Under the pieces are notes generated by a model. The model saw only the letters and a program-made list of their open reading frames with translations. It was not told the DNA's origin and searched no databases. From NCBI GenBank assembly GCA_008921705.1, contig VFFE01007605.1:2458857-2522856 (forward strand): a stretch of 64,000 nucleotides of DNA. The letters run 5' to 3'. This document shows, one piece after another, positions 10,001 through 22,377 of the stretch. Every line of letters starts with the position of its first letter. Position 1 is the stretch's first letter. The position numbers and the translations under genes are program-made. Source of the stretch: Burhinus oedicnemus. Taxonomy: Eukaryota; Chordata; Aves; Charadriiformes; Burhinidae.

Positions 10001-13000
10001 AGCTGGGAAGGAGGTTAAAAGCAGAAGAGAACAAAATATCAAGTCGGATTTTCTTTCCATTTTTATTCTCAGCTCTCCTTCTGCTAATGTGTTATTTCAC
10101 CCTCAATACCTCTGACAATACCAGCTGCTTTGATCCCAAAGGCTTATTTGCTCCCTAAATCAGCAAGTTTGCAATAGCTTAAATAAACTCCAAAAGGTTC
10201 AAAGCCCAACAGAGAGAGATAAAATATACTTTAAAAAGACATGAAGTCAGGAAGGCATGTGTTCCTTCATGACTTTCCTGGAGGCTATATCTCTTCCCTT
10301 CCCCCCCGGCTCCAGCTCCTCCTTCTCATCCACCTTCCTTCTGTTTCCTGGCTTAAATTAGACTGTAAGATCTTCTGGATAGTGAACGCATCCTTCCTGT
10401 GCAATGGGCCATGATCTGCACTACAGCCCCTGGTCCATCCTGGGACTAATTTTCCATCTGTTGTCAAAGGTACCTCTTTGGGCCATTAACAAACAGCAAA
10501 ACAAATAAAGCAAAAAAGGCCAGTTCACACATGATGTATTAATTCTCATCTCCATACTGCTTGTTTCTCATCTCCAGAGACTCCTTCTAAAATGCAACGG
10601 GTATTTTGCGCTTGTGCCAATGCAGTGGAGAGGCTGCGGACAATCATAACAAGCCCAAACAAGTTATGGAAACTGCAAGAACTGCTTTTATACACAGCGT
10701 AATTTATTAACTGTTGTATTCTGCTAGTGGCAGGATTACATCTGTCACAGCCTAGAAGGAGGAATAAGGAGGTGCCATGTGAGTAGGATATCACACACGT
10801 TACCGAGTGTCCTAAAGCTGCAGCTGTAAAAAGCAATTTGTCCTGAGTGTAGGTGTGGGGAAGGAGGAACAAACGCAGTAGAGATGAATCGGTTTTCTTT
10901 GAACGTAATGAGGATTTTTGTCTGTCACAGCAGTGAGATCAAGGCCGTGTTTTGCCCTGAGTTATATCCGCCTTTCACCCTCTTTTTGGATGGCAATACC
11001 AATACTGCTTCTTCCACATGCTGCAGACTGCCCTTCTCAAGTCTTTGTCAGCAGTCAAATGCTAAGGACATCACCAGACTCCCTGGACTTCAAATGCCTC
11101 AAGTGATGCTGCACAGTTTGGAAACATGACTTCTCCAACATTGCCATCCTTCAAAACGCCCAGGGAGAGTTGATGCTATGAGAAAGCTGAGACTGTAACT
11201 TGCCCACTAAAGGGGAAAAAAAAAAAAAAAAGAAGAGTTGAACATTATGTTTGTTGCCAGTGCTTGAGCCTGGCTTAAGCTGTGCATCCCCCTTCATCAC
11301 CTCCCCCGCATGCAGCAGCGTGGGGACCTGCCGCTTCGGGCTTGGGGCACCGCAGCCCCCATGCAGCAACACCAGGCAAGCAGTGGGATGCCGACATGCC
11401 ATTACCTCCCCGAGCTCCCCTACCCGCCTGTCTGCAATGGATTCCATCCTCCTTTTTCCAGAATTTAGGGAATCTCGTTCAGATTAAAATAAATTCCACC
11501 CATTTTCTCACTAGGAAATCCAGGAGAACTCTCTGTTTTGTTTACTGGCAGAACATGAATTGTTAATTTATAATTGTTTGCACTTCAAGTAGATTGGTTT
11601 CATGGGGAGAGGCTGCTCATATTCCTGAAGGAAGATGGCATCTTCCCTTCTTCTCCTCGTGGCTTGAGGGGAACGATCTGGGGAGTCTCTAAGTCACCAC
11701 ATCTGGGGTCCAGCATTTTGCCAGGTAGCTCTGGCCACACACATTGCTGGTCACTACTGACTTTGATTTGTTTCAAATATAACTTCTGGTCATTTGGTTT
11801 GCATAAAGGAAAAACGCTGGTGCGTGAAGCTTTGGCATGCAGGGCAGGGGCAGCTGCTGGCAGATGGCCACAGGTGGGGTTATTTGCTCCCAGCATGAAT
11901 GTACAAAAGAAATCAGCAGCCCCAGCCAACGCTAACACACACCTGGGACCAGGCACACACACCAGGATCACCCACCTGAGAGGTATAAATGGGAGGCAGG
12001 CTGCGATTTACCTGTCTTGCTTGGGTATCTACTTTAGGAAGACTGAAACTGCACACAGAAGTGTCTGCTTCTGTCCCCCCGTTACAAAGCAAGCTTAAAA
12101 CACCAAGTGCAAATGTAGGTGCTGGTTTTTAACCAACTGACTCCCACCTCAGGTCCCAGCTTAGCTGGGAACTGGCCACATAACTGTTCTTTACATCTTT
12201 AAACTCTTTCCTTTGGCCTCTGCACACCCTTGGTCCTCAGAGGTCAAGGCAAAGATCGTCCAGGTCACAGTGACAAAACCCAGTCCACTTCTGCACAAAA
12301 CCTTTCAAAATCTACAGGAAACTGGGTATGCTTATATATATCTCTGCTTATACCCACTGAGGGAACAGTCACAAGCTGATCTGAATGCATTACAGTCATG
12401 TCCCTGGGTGCAACCCATCTATTTCCAAGCATCTTTATCAAACTGCCTCTGATCAACAACCACATAAAACCTTCTGCATGTCAAACTCTGTCTAACTCTT
12501 CTCTTCTAGAAGCAGTTCCTGTAGTTGATCTTAATCCAAGGCCTTCCAGCAGTAGAAAGTCACTGTGTATTAAAAACACATGTAAATCTTTGGTAGATTA
12601 TGTCCAAAAATGCTGAGAACAACAAACATTCGCATTCAACCAGTAGCCACCAACTTTGTTATAAATATTTAAATAGTAAAACAGGCACAAAATCTTTGTT
12701 TACTCCACAGCAAAGCACTCAAAATTAAGGAATTTTTAAGTGTATATGCAGCATTTGTTAGCTGAAAATCTGGACTTGAAGTGACAAATCCTGTGTTTAG
12801 TTACACTCAGACAGTTTCATTCTCCTGAATTGAATTTAACGACTTTACGTCATTGCTAGCAGCGAAGAGGAGCTCTCATGGACTGTTCCCAATGGTGGCC
12901 ATGTAAATGCACTAAAGGCTCCCTGTTGTACATATATTGAATCAAAAGGTGACTGTACAGCTCCAGCTTTACTCAGCCTCATTCCTTGGGTTTACGTTAC

Positions 13001-15539
13001 ATTCACATCACAGTGCTTCAGAGCAGACCAAAAGGTCTTCACTGGCAGGACTATGTCCTTTTGATATTTTCATGGGATGATTATGCATTAAATTAAATGT
13101 AGACAAAAATAACAGTCCAGAACATAAAGGGAGCCAGAGCCAGCAGACACTTTCCAGCTTGCGTATTTTCCATGTGCATTGCATGGCCTGCCTGCCTGAG
13201 AGAGCTTCTGGGGCGAACACGGCTCCTCAGGATCCTGTTCCCTCTGGTTCATGCCATGAGCTCTCCCGCAGCCCAGGGCCCCAGGGCTTGACCAAGGTGT
13301 TTGAGGAGAAGGGGCCAGTCCTGCTTTCCTCTCCCTTGTCACAGGGCAGGAGGAAAATGCCTGAGGACCCAGCTCCTGATTCCAGCTTTGCAAAGGAGCT
13401 GGAGATCAATCAGTGGGACGGCAGGAGATGGGCACCTTGCCAAAGATGCAGACCCAAGAAGAAATCCTTTCTGAGGTCTGTGGGCTTTGTTGGTTTCTCT
13501 CCCTTTTTCTCAGTCTGTTGATAAGACAGACAACTTTGTATGTCTGTGCAGGATTTTTTTCAGGATTCTCAAGGAGCAAGAGACTTCGGGGGCAGATATA
13601 ATCAGCTTGCCATCCACCAACCAAGTAGACACTTAGGTAGAGTGAGGGTTAGACATCAACCCACAGATGAGCAATTTTTCCTTCATCATCAACAATTTTC
13701 TTTTCATTTCTAGGATCTTTCCTACAGCAAGATGCTTTGGCAGATCCCAGTTTTACTTCCCCAAGCAATGAGTATGGGTGTGTGTTAAAGCAAGGGGGTG
13801 AGGCAGTGTGTCCTTGGGGGACAGGGATGTCCATACAGTCACAGCCGGGGTGACCTGGGCAATGCCCTAGAGAACCAGCTGGATCAAGAAGTTAGACTTG
13901 AATGCATACAAAATTAATGGGCAAGGGAATATTTTTTAACCCTCAATTTATAACCACATAGTGCCTTTAAATGAATGGAGTTCCCCTCAATACTGTTCCC
14001 AGGAAACAGCCCAAGTGAACTCAGCCCCTTGGAAAGAGAGGGGAGAACACTGATGAACATCTGATCTCACATAGGAACAGGCTAACAAAATTAAACCTTT
14101 TTCCAATGGAGCAACCAATGAACTGTAAAGAATGTAAAATAAGCTGCAGATGATCAAACCTGGAATATTTCACATTATATGTGAGGAGACAAGGTTTGCT
14201 AAAGGATTTAACCTTTTCTCAGTACCCTGTCCTACCTACTCACTTTCTCTGTTTCCTTTGGATTTCATAATCTTGATAATTTCCTATTTTGGATGCAAAG
14301 AAACAAGTAATAGTCACTCAGGGAAAAATGTATCAAACATAGGAGAGGATTTTTTTTCACTTCTGCTGCTTAATAACTTTAGGAATGTGGGTCAAACTAT
14401 TTCTTTCTCTACTTCTATTACATTACTGACACATGTAGACTGTAGAGAGTTCCATTCACTCTGTTCCCCCAGCATCTTTTTAAGTTGTATGAACTTAAGG
14501 CAAGCTTTTTTGGGACACCCCCAAACCAGTGTTGTACACTGCCTGGCAGGGCATTAGGTCAGGCTTCGAAAAACTCTTTGAGACCCTCAAGCCGGAAGAA
14601 TCCCACAAATCTGAGGCATCACCAGCCAGTCATCCTTCCTAACCCTGTGGCCAGTGTGGGTTTTGGCCCACTGTAATTTAATACCTTGTTCAGAGAAAAC
14701 CTTTGAGCGTCCAAAAAGCAGCATATATGAAGGAAAGGGAGAGCGGGAACTCACAGAAAGGCAGCAAAAGAGAAAAAAATCTGGTGCCTCTTAAAGACAG
14801 CAGAAGAGCCTGTCTTCAGGGAGGGTGCAGAGGGTATCGCAGAGATGCTAATGCCGGCACACCAGCACCCAAGGGTGCTGAGCAGGATGGGAGCAAGCCA
14901 CGGGCTGCCTCCTTTCTGCAAGGGGCAGGCAGGGCAGAGCTGGACGGAAAGCGAGTCCCTTAATCCCACCCCTGTAAGAAATAGCTCCCTCTCTCTCCTT
15001 GTATCATTCTGTAGAGAGCTTTTTCTATCAGAAATACCTACTAATGCTCAGTATCTACTAGCCAAAAGGATGCTGTTAGGGTAAAGGAAGAGCTCGAATC
15101 AAACCCAGCCTAAGCTGAGCCCTGGCGCAGAGGAGCTGCATCCACCGCGTGCCTCTGCTCATAAGCTCCCAGGGTCCCCCAGCTCCCCATAAGCCCCTCA
15201 GAGTGAACCCTGCTTCATCCCCAGCTTCATCCCCATCAGCACCCATTGCCCATCCCGAACACTCCTTGCAGATCAAAAGGGAACGGCTCTTGCGCTCCTC
15301 CTCCCCACTGATCTTTCTTAACAGTGGCAGAGCAGGAGCTGCAGGGAAGCGTTCGCTGGCTGCCTTCAAAGCAAAATTTACAGTCATTGGGTAATTCAGT
15401 AACTCTTGGTCTGATCCCTGAGAAATGAGATCTGGCCAAGTCCTTCCATGGTGGCAACAAGATTTTAATGAAAGAATTGTATTAACAGCTCTCGGGTTGT
15501 CTCCTTTATTTATACTAGAAGCTGGCGATAGACGCAATT
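7061..15539. other. Non-coding unique sequence
   Basis: About 8.5 kb without a supported gene. The longest frame (plus 11574-12098, 174 codons) has no recognisable domain and is crossed by a 123-codon frame on the other strand, as expected of chance. AT-rich stretches at 7600-8680 and 12640-12980 resemble regulatory DNA in texture. A 16-base A run lies at 11216-11231. The 15213-15236 stretch contains two adjacent near-identical 12-base units (cttcatccccag / cttcatccccat). Confidence 0.6.
8736..8743. promoter_or_regulatory. Perfect palindromic CRE (TGACGTCA)
   Basis: The octamer TGACGTCA, followed by C, is the full consensus site for CREB/ATF bZIP dimers. A CpG-containing perfect site is uncommon in CpG-depleted non-coding DNA. 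CRE-like half sites (ACGTCA at 8365-8370, TCACGT near 8338) lie about 370-400 bases upstream. Whether the site is bound or active cannot be read from sequence. Confidence 0.35.
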
Positions 15540-16040
15540 ACAGTAGATTAACTTTGGCATAGCTTCAGCATGAAAACAATACACCAAGGCCAAATTTTAT
15601 TCCAAGTATAATATATCTATTGCCCTGCCTGCATTTCTATTTATTTTGTTTGGACTGGCAAACTTTAATTCAAAGAATGTAATTACAACATAACTTGCCA
15701 CTAGGTTTTTTCAAGATTATATTATTCATTTGAAGGGAAAGTAAATTTACTTCTCATTGAGTTTAAATATGAAGGTTAATTTTCTTTGAGCTAAAGGAGT
15801 TTGGTTTTGACTTGATTTCTATGCATTTGGGGCAAGCAGCACAGCTGTGAAAACATAATTGCTCTTAGAAATTTAGGACCGCTCATCCTCATTTTCAAAA
15901 TTGCTCGCTCTTTTGTGTGTTTTCCTAATTTCAGCTCTCTGAAGCGGCCACTGATTAGCTACCCCAGGTGCAATCCTTCTGGACTGTTCACTACCTCCGA
16001 CTCGAACATTTCCAACTACATTCCGCATCGCAAAAAATAG
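15540..16040. promoter_or_regulatory. AT-rich stretch resembling a conserved non-coding element
   Basis: The interval is rich in homeodomain-type cores (ATTA/TAAT) and Sox or forkhead-like A/T words such as 'tattattcatttgaag' and 'tttattttgttt'. It has no frames of note and no repeat similarity. Such texture is common in vertebrate developmental enhancers but also in ordinary AT-rich DNA. The call rests on appearance only. Confidence 0.2.
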
Positions 16041-18859
16041 CCTAATTTGAGACAAGAAGCTGATCCGTTAAAATAGCAGAGGGGCCAGCAAGAGAAGCAG
16101 GGAGAGTTATTTGCCCCATCAAAGTGAAGGGGAAATTCACCCTCAGCATCAATAGGGAGAGGGCTGCCCCGGGGAGATGCAGAGGACGTGCAGCTCTGTG
16201 CACCCATGGTGTCAGGTGGCCAGAGTGAAATAATGGCAGAAACCTGTTATTTATGGCCCATGAATATAACTAATAAATGTACAGGGACCTCCCCTCTCTG
16301 CAGCCTCTATACAGGACACAGGCTTTTCTCTATGAATACGCAGAGATGAAGCAAAGTCCCCATGTGGGTGCCGAGGCCTTGGGGGATGCACTGGTGAAGC
16401 ACAGGGCAGTGTCCGGAGCTGTGACTGTAACGAGCACATAAATCATCCCTAACGAGCCCTTCCGCCGGCCAGCATGTGTGCGGGGACAGGGAGCCTGGCC
16501 CACGCCCGCGGTGGCTGCTCGAGAAACGCTTCGGGTTGCAGTGAGCACAAATGGCTCTTTCACACGTCTCAGCAGATGTTACTCATTTTCTCCTCATCTG
16601 ACTTTAAGATTTGGCTCCATTCTTTCCCTGCTCCCAAAGCCCAGCAGTTGTCCTAGAAACCTCTCCCCGTTTATCCATGGGCAATAGGCTACCCCGGCTA
16701 TTCGGCAGGGGCCGGTGCGCATCTGCAGGCATCCCACCTCTCCAATTTCTCATCCGGATTGCTTCTGTCTTCCCCACTGGAACTCATCTACTGGCCATTT
16801 CCGCTGCTCCACTGCACATGATGTTATTCATCAAGGTGCTTGTCCCTTCTGCACAGCGACAAGCGCTCCAAAATTCTTAAGGACATTTGCGAAATTTGGA
16901 TGGAGGAGAGTAACAGCAAGCAGGACCAGATGTTCAGTGGGAAAGACTAACGATGCACCTCTGTAACACCGCATCCAAGGTCCAGCACTGGACCACAGGA
17001 GGCTGAAGAGCAGCCAGCGGGGACAGTGCAGCTCATCCTGGGATGGAGATGCACAGGGGCAGAAATGACTTCCAAAAATGCAAAAATAATTCTCTTGATT
17101 TGGGTGGGTTTGCCTGTGTGTAGATGCAGTAGCAGAGTTTAGGCTTGTAGAAGGTACCGGCATGGTGTCACCAGAGTGTCTGCTGGAGCAGATGACTTCA
17201 GGGTGCTTAGTCCCATTGGAAAACCTGTTTTTAGAGACAAAAAACTACTGTGTTTCGCTCCCAGTTCTGTCTACTGCTTAGTTCCCCAGCTCTGCATGAA
17301 AATCAAAACATCTTCTGCACAGCCCTGGCAGCATGTGGGCCAGACTGCATTGACTGAACAGTCATCCATGTGAGGAGGAGTCTGTAATTCACATGATACC
17401 TTCCCATAAACTATCTTTTAATTTATTCAACGGATCCCAGAAGAAACTAAAAAGCCTCGATAGATGCTTCAATTTTTTGCCACGTCAATAGTTTCAGCTG
17501 TATTGCACTTTGTGAAGGAAAAAGATAATATGACCAAAGTCTTAGAAATGGATTGCTGACAATACACGTGTATGTGGTTTTGCTCAAATCTGTACACCAG
17601 TTGTGCATCACAAGACATAGAAGTCACTAACCAATCTATAACTCAAGATAAATAACATACCCTATGGATTCTGCTTGTTATATTAAGCACACAGATCACC
17701 CAAAGTCACTTGTCACCACCAGCAGGAATTGACCTAAAATAAATCATCGGAGAGAGCTGCAGTGCTAAGACTGGGAGCCCAGGGTGGGTGGGAAAAGGTC
17801 CAATTCCTCCGCGGTTCAGGGAAGGTGTGCTTGCCCAGCTTGGTCCTTGGACCCCCACGCTCCTCACCAGCGAAGCAGAGGGGACTTTCCCAGCCCACAA
17901 CATCCCAAGCACGTCCTCAGCAATTCACCATTGCACGAGAAATCCTGAGATGAAAATCAACTCCACAGTGGGGCGTGTTCATGGGAAATACAATTAAAAT
18001 GTTTACACGTAAGGAGGAAACCCTCCATGCAAAGTATGTGTTTTACTCCAGCTCTGAGTTCACCAAAGGCAAGTTTAGAAAAGCCAAGGAGTAAAAGTAG
18101 TAAAGTAAAGCAGTAAAGGAGTAAAATAAAAGCAATCACAACCACCAGTTAATCAATATGTAACACAGGTTTAGCATTTTCATATGGATGGAGAAGCTTA
18201 CAAAGTCACTTGGTGTTATCTGCTACACACTCGTATGAGTGAGAAAAACATAAATCAAGAACAGCTTCAGGTAATCAAACCTCAGTCGTCAGGACTGAAA
18301 AGCTGATGTGTCCAACCAGTGATTTGTTTTTCTCTGGGAAGAGATTTGTGGCGATCTTCGACACAAGAAATGTGCCCATCAATTACTGGATTTATGAGCA
18401 TGCCTCCACACCACCAGAAACCCCACAGCCACCAGCCGAGGGACAGCACGCACAACTTCCAGCCATGCCGTATTTCAACAAGGACAACACCAAGCAACAC
18501 CTTGCAGCCGTCATTTAAAGAAAACTGGTGAATATTTCGCAAGCAGTGTAGTCGATATTGGCCATGCTGTGTCCACTCCCATCGCACGCCCAGCAATTAG
18601 GGATGCCGGGAAGGTGAAAGGAGCCATATACAAGAAAGTTCAGAAAATTGCTGTGTGTAAATAAGACTGCTCTGCTCCAAGAGCACCAATTTTTGATGAT
18701 GACCCTCAGCTCAGCTGTTGCCTACAGAAGCTCACCAAATCCCATCACGTTATGGCACCAAGGTGCGTTTTTCAGCAAAGGCGTTTGCCACCGTCCCGGC
18801 GGGTGCAGTGCAGGCAGCCACAGCCCGAGTGCAGGGAAATGCCGGTGGCGGAGCCAGGC
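16041..18859. other. Non-coding unique sequence
   Basis: No supported gene. A small CpG-rich patch at 16440-16535 stands out, with many CG dinucleotides around 'cttccgccggccagc' and 'cacgcccgcggtgg'. The rest is mixed. An imperfect GTAAAG-type repeat at 18088-18133 is listed separately. Confidence 0.6.
18088..18133 (+). repeat. Imperfect short tandem repeat, AGTAAAG-like
   Basis: Five or six copies of a degenerate 'aGTAAAg' unit follow each other (gagtaaaagtagtaaagtaaag, then cagtaaaggagtaaaataaaag in part). Spacing varies between 6 and 12 bases, so this is a decayed microsatellite and not a precise array. Confidence 0.6.
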
Positions 18860-19035
18860 TCCAAACTAAATGAATTAAACGGGAATGATTTCCCCAAATG
18901 GAGGCTGGGGGGAATCATCAGAAACAAATTAAAATCAAAACAACTTTTCAGCAGGAAACAATGGAACAGATGTAATAGTATTTATTACTGGAAACTGCTA
19001 AACATGCCAATTAATTTTGAAGGGACTTAAATGGA
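18860..19035. promoter_or_regulatory. AT-rich stretch resembling a conserved non-coding element
   Basis: Within about 170 bases there are a Sox-type AACAATGG, a GGATTAAG (bicoid/Otx/Pitx-type core), and several ATTA/TAAT cores including 'ccaattaattttg'. There is no repeat similarity or convincing frame. This combination is typical of homeobox/Sox-bound enhancers, but the motifs are short and the call is inference. Confidence 0.2.
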
Positions 19036-21824
19036 TTAAGCCCTTTTTTACTGGAAAATAGGAAGGAGTCATGAATCACAGCAATACCTTCGGCAATGTA
19101 GATGTGTTTTCCTGGAAGCCTGTTCAGAAATCAAAGAAAAAAAAATCTCAGAAGTCCCAAACTAGACAATAATCTTTCTGTTGAATTAATTGTATCGATG
19201 CCCCCATGACTACGCCTAGAAATATTAGGGGGAGGCAAAAATCAAACCACTATTTCTACACATCAAGTTGATCATTTCGGTCTAAACCAGAAAAGCACTT
19301 GACTGGGGCCAAAATTAGCCACGCTAGCATTTTGTGATGCTCTAAGCACAGAAATAGTTTTAAGTTCATTCAGATGCTGGAAGTTGTACACATGATTAAA
19401 TGCTTAGATAGACCGGAGCATAGCCCACCTCTGTTACCATAAAGAAGTATCATTATTAAAAATAGGAAATAAGTATCCATCTTTATTTATTTTGACACAA
19501 GAACGTGGAACTCTTTTCCCACAAAAACATCTAAAGTTTTAAAAATGTTCATCCTACATTGGAACTTAAAGTAAAACATGAACAAAAAATATATAATAAA
19601 CCAATTCAATTAAAGGAGCACTGAGACTGGATTTTTTACTATTTTTTTACATGCTGTCTTAGAAAACCTTTACCCACATTGCTTCCTGCCAGTATGCAGA
19701 AAGAGAATTGAGAAGTGCCTTTCCGGTAAGACTAGGAAATCAATTTAATTTTTCCAAAAGGAAATTAAAAGTACTTCACAGCACTGAAATTTGCCCATTG
19801 TAAATGCTGATTTTGCAAAGGGGCATTTTCCTTCAGAAAACTATCCAGAAACATTCTGCTCAGCTCCACTTATCATCATTGCCTTCCCTTCCTCTCACAT
19901 TTTATATAGCACTCCATGTTTTCTTATGCAAAACTGTCATGTTCCTCCCAAAATAGTACCATGTTTAGAGAGGTTATAAGGAGGTACTAATAAAATTGTG
20001 GTTATTTATAGAGTACAAGATAAATATGACACACACGCTCTCACAAATAGAAAGCAGCTGGAAGAATACTAACAATGTCAGGGTTATGTGTAAACTCCAC
20101 TTTCCTATCGAAAACTATGGAAACAGAAAAAGAACCGAGAAAAATTTGCTGTTTGCTTAAGCTGAGACTTATTGCTGCTGATTCTGGATATGGCTCGTAC
20201 AATAGACAAATTGCTTCACGTTTCCAGGCTTTGCTATTCTGATCTCAGCAAGAAAGTTTCATTCTGATTTCCTCCCTAATAGCTTAAATGTATTTTTTTT
20301 GGCAGATTCATTGCAACTGTGAAAATATTTTGTCCCTAAAGGCGAGCAGGTTTTCTTTTCCACAAAGTGACCTAAACCCCTGAGATTTTGACATACTGAA
20401 CAGTCGTTCAGCGGGAGCTTTGGCTCTGTAGGGAACCTAAGATGAGACTTTTTCAACAGGGGCATGGTGGCATTTGAGCTATTCCTGCAGAGTCTTTCAA
20501 CAGGCAACAGGGAGAGAGTGCCACCTCCAAAAACCAATCCATCCTAAACGAGTTATTTGGGAAGAAAGGAGGGAAATGGGTCATAAATTCAGTCTGCTCT
20601 TGCTCATCCCCATGTAAGGCCAGCCCTAAATGCCAAACATTGCCATCATGCAACAGCCACGGGAGCCATCCTTGTGGAAAGGGTTAAAAAAAACCCTCAA
20701 GTAAGGAGAAGTAAGCTGCCTCAGGGCATTTCAGCTGTTGAAGTGCAGGTGTCACTTACGGAAACCTCACAAAATACAATCTTTTTCCTACCACCGATAC
20801 TAAAGACCACAAGGAATTACTCTCACACTTACAACCAGATGCTGCAATCAACCGCGCTCGGAGAGCTGGGGGGAAGGACCCACCGTGTCTTGCAGGCTGG
20901 CTTTTCTCCGGAGGAGGACACGCAGAGCCAGATTGCGCTCCCGGTGACACCGGCACAGCAACTCCACTAGAAACTGTGCGGCGGTGCTGGAGGAGGACCA
21001 AGAATGCCAGAGCAGGAGTTGGCCGCCTGTCTCTTACAGCAAGCAGGAGGCCACTGAGCCAGTTTGCTCTTATTTATGGGCTCCTCCAGCATATTGATTA
21101 TATATATATTATTAATATTTGATTATTAACTCTAAATTCCTTGACTATAAGGACTTTATTTTCTTATTTAATCATAGCTCAGGTGCAGGAAACACTTCCA
21201 GCATGCTCATTGCCTGCTTTCTCTGGGCGATGCCCTGTTTCCTCTTCCCTTCTTCAAGTGATGGGTGAAGCCTACAACATGGAATGGATGTGGTTTAAAT
21301 AGCAAATTCTGCTCTATATACTGTATTGCTGGATGTAACGCCACTGAGCAATCAATCCTTTTATGTCCTCCTTGGGCATAAGGTAGAGTAAGGCACTGCA
21401 CTGCATTTGTCAACTCTGTCCCACTGGAAACTCAGCCTCCGTGGCCAAAGTCAACACCTTCAGATCGTTTTTTTTTTTTCACGTCTTGCACTACCCATGC
21501 ATAGAAGCATACCTATGGGGAGGCTGGATGCTGCTGACCTGGCAAGGAAGATGAGAGGGAGTTAGAAAACTGCTTCACAAAGTCTCCCAACATCCAGCCA
21601 TCGCTCGCTGAGCACTTTCTGGAGCATTATTCTGGACCAACATCGGTGGTAGCCAATAACCCCAACTTCATGGGTCTGTCCGCCTCCATTTCCAACCCAC
21701 TTATACCCTTGTGGCCATGACTTCTCTCAGTTATTTATGCAGCAGGTACCAAGTTAAAACACTTTCCATTTAAAGCAAGCGTGTCTTTGTGTGTCCCATG
21801 CCCTTGTATTACAAGAAACAGGTA
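19036..21824. other. Non-coding, mostly AT-rich sequence
   Basis: No supported gene. 19040-20340 is AT-rich. 20855-21000 is a small GC/CpG-richer patch. 21096-21125 is an AT dinucleotide-like stretch (tatatatatattattaatatt). A 10-12 base T run lies near 21469-21479. Confidence 0.6.
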
Positions 21825-22377
21825 TCAAGAACTCAGCACTGGTGAGGCCCCACCTCGAATCCTGTGTTCAGTTTTGGGCCCCTCACTACAAGAAAGACAT
21901 TGAGGTGCTGGAGCGAGTCCAGAGAAGGGCAATGAAGCTGGTGAGGAGTCTGGAGCACAAGTCTCATGAGGAGCATCTGAGGGAACTGGGGGTGTTCAGC
22001 CTGGAGAAAAGGAGGCTGAGGGGAGGCCTTATCGCTCTCTACAGCTACCTGAGAGGAGGGTGTAGCGAGGGGGGGTCAGTCTCTTCTCCCAAGTAACAAG
22101 CGATAGGACAAGAGGAAACAGCTTCAAGTTGCGCCAGGGGAGGTTTAGATTGGATATTAGGAACAATTTCTTCACTGAAAGTGTTATCCAACATTGAAAC
22201 AGGCTGCCCAGGGCAGTGGTGGAGTCGCCATCCCTGGAGGTATTTAAAAGACATGTAGATGTGGTGCTGAGGGACATGGTTTAGTAGTAACTTGGCAGTG
22301 CTAGGTTAGTGGTTGGACTTGATAATCTTAAAGGTCTCTCCCAACCATAACGATTCTATGACTCTATGATTCTATGA
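21825..22377 (+). repeat. CR1 LINE, 5'-truncated copy
   Basis: A plus-strand CR1 starts within ORF2 ('aagaactcagcactggtgagg', 'cacctcgaatcctgtgttcag') and runs through 'gaggtgctggagcgagtccag', the 3' UTR and the tail 'cgattctatgactctatgattctatga'. Its 3' UTR ('tttagtagtaacttggcagtgc') differs from that of the 5.2 and 38 kb copies, so it belongs to a related but distinct subfamily. Confidence 0.96.
21839..22096 (+). pseudogene. Frameshifted CR1 ORF2 C-terminal remnant
   Basis: The frame reads the CR1 ORF2 C-terminal region from about '[20 protein letters not shown]' through '[23 protein letters not shown]' to 'RGGCSE'. At about 22068-22076, a G-rich 'gcgagggggggtc' replaces the 'agtgagatgggagctgatc' seen in the other copies. 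This shortens the sequence, shifts the frame and gives a stop at 22094-22096. Downstream similarity continues in another frame to about 22280. The copy is dead, and only the region after the polymerase domain is present. Confidence 0.88.

Noticed and set aside
11574..12098. 174-codon plus-strand frame
   Set aside because: No recognisable domain, mixed composition, and a 123-codon frame overlaps it on the other strand. It is what chance gives in moderately GC-rich DNA.
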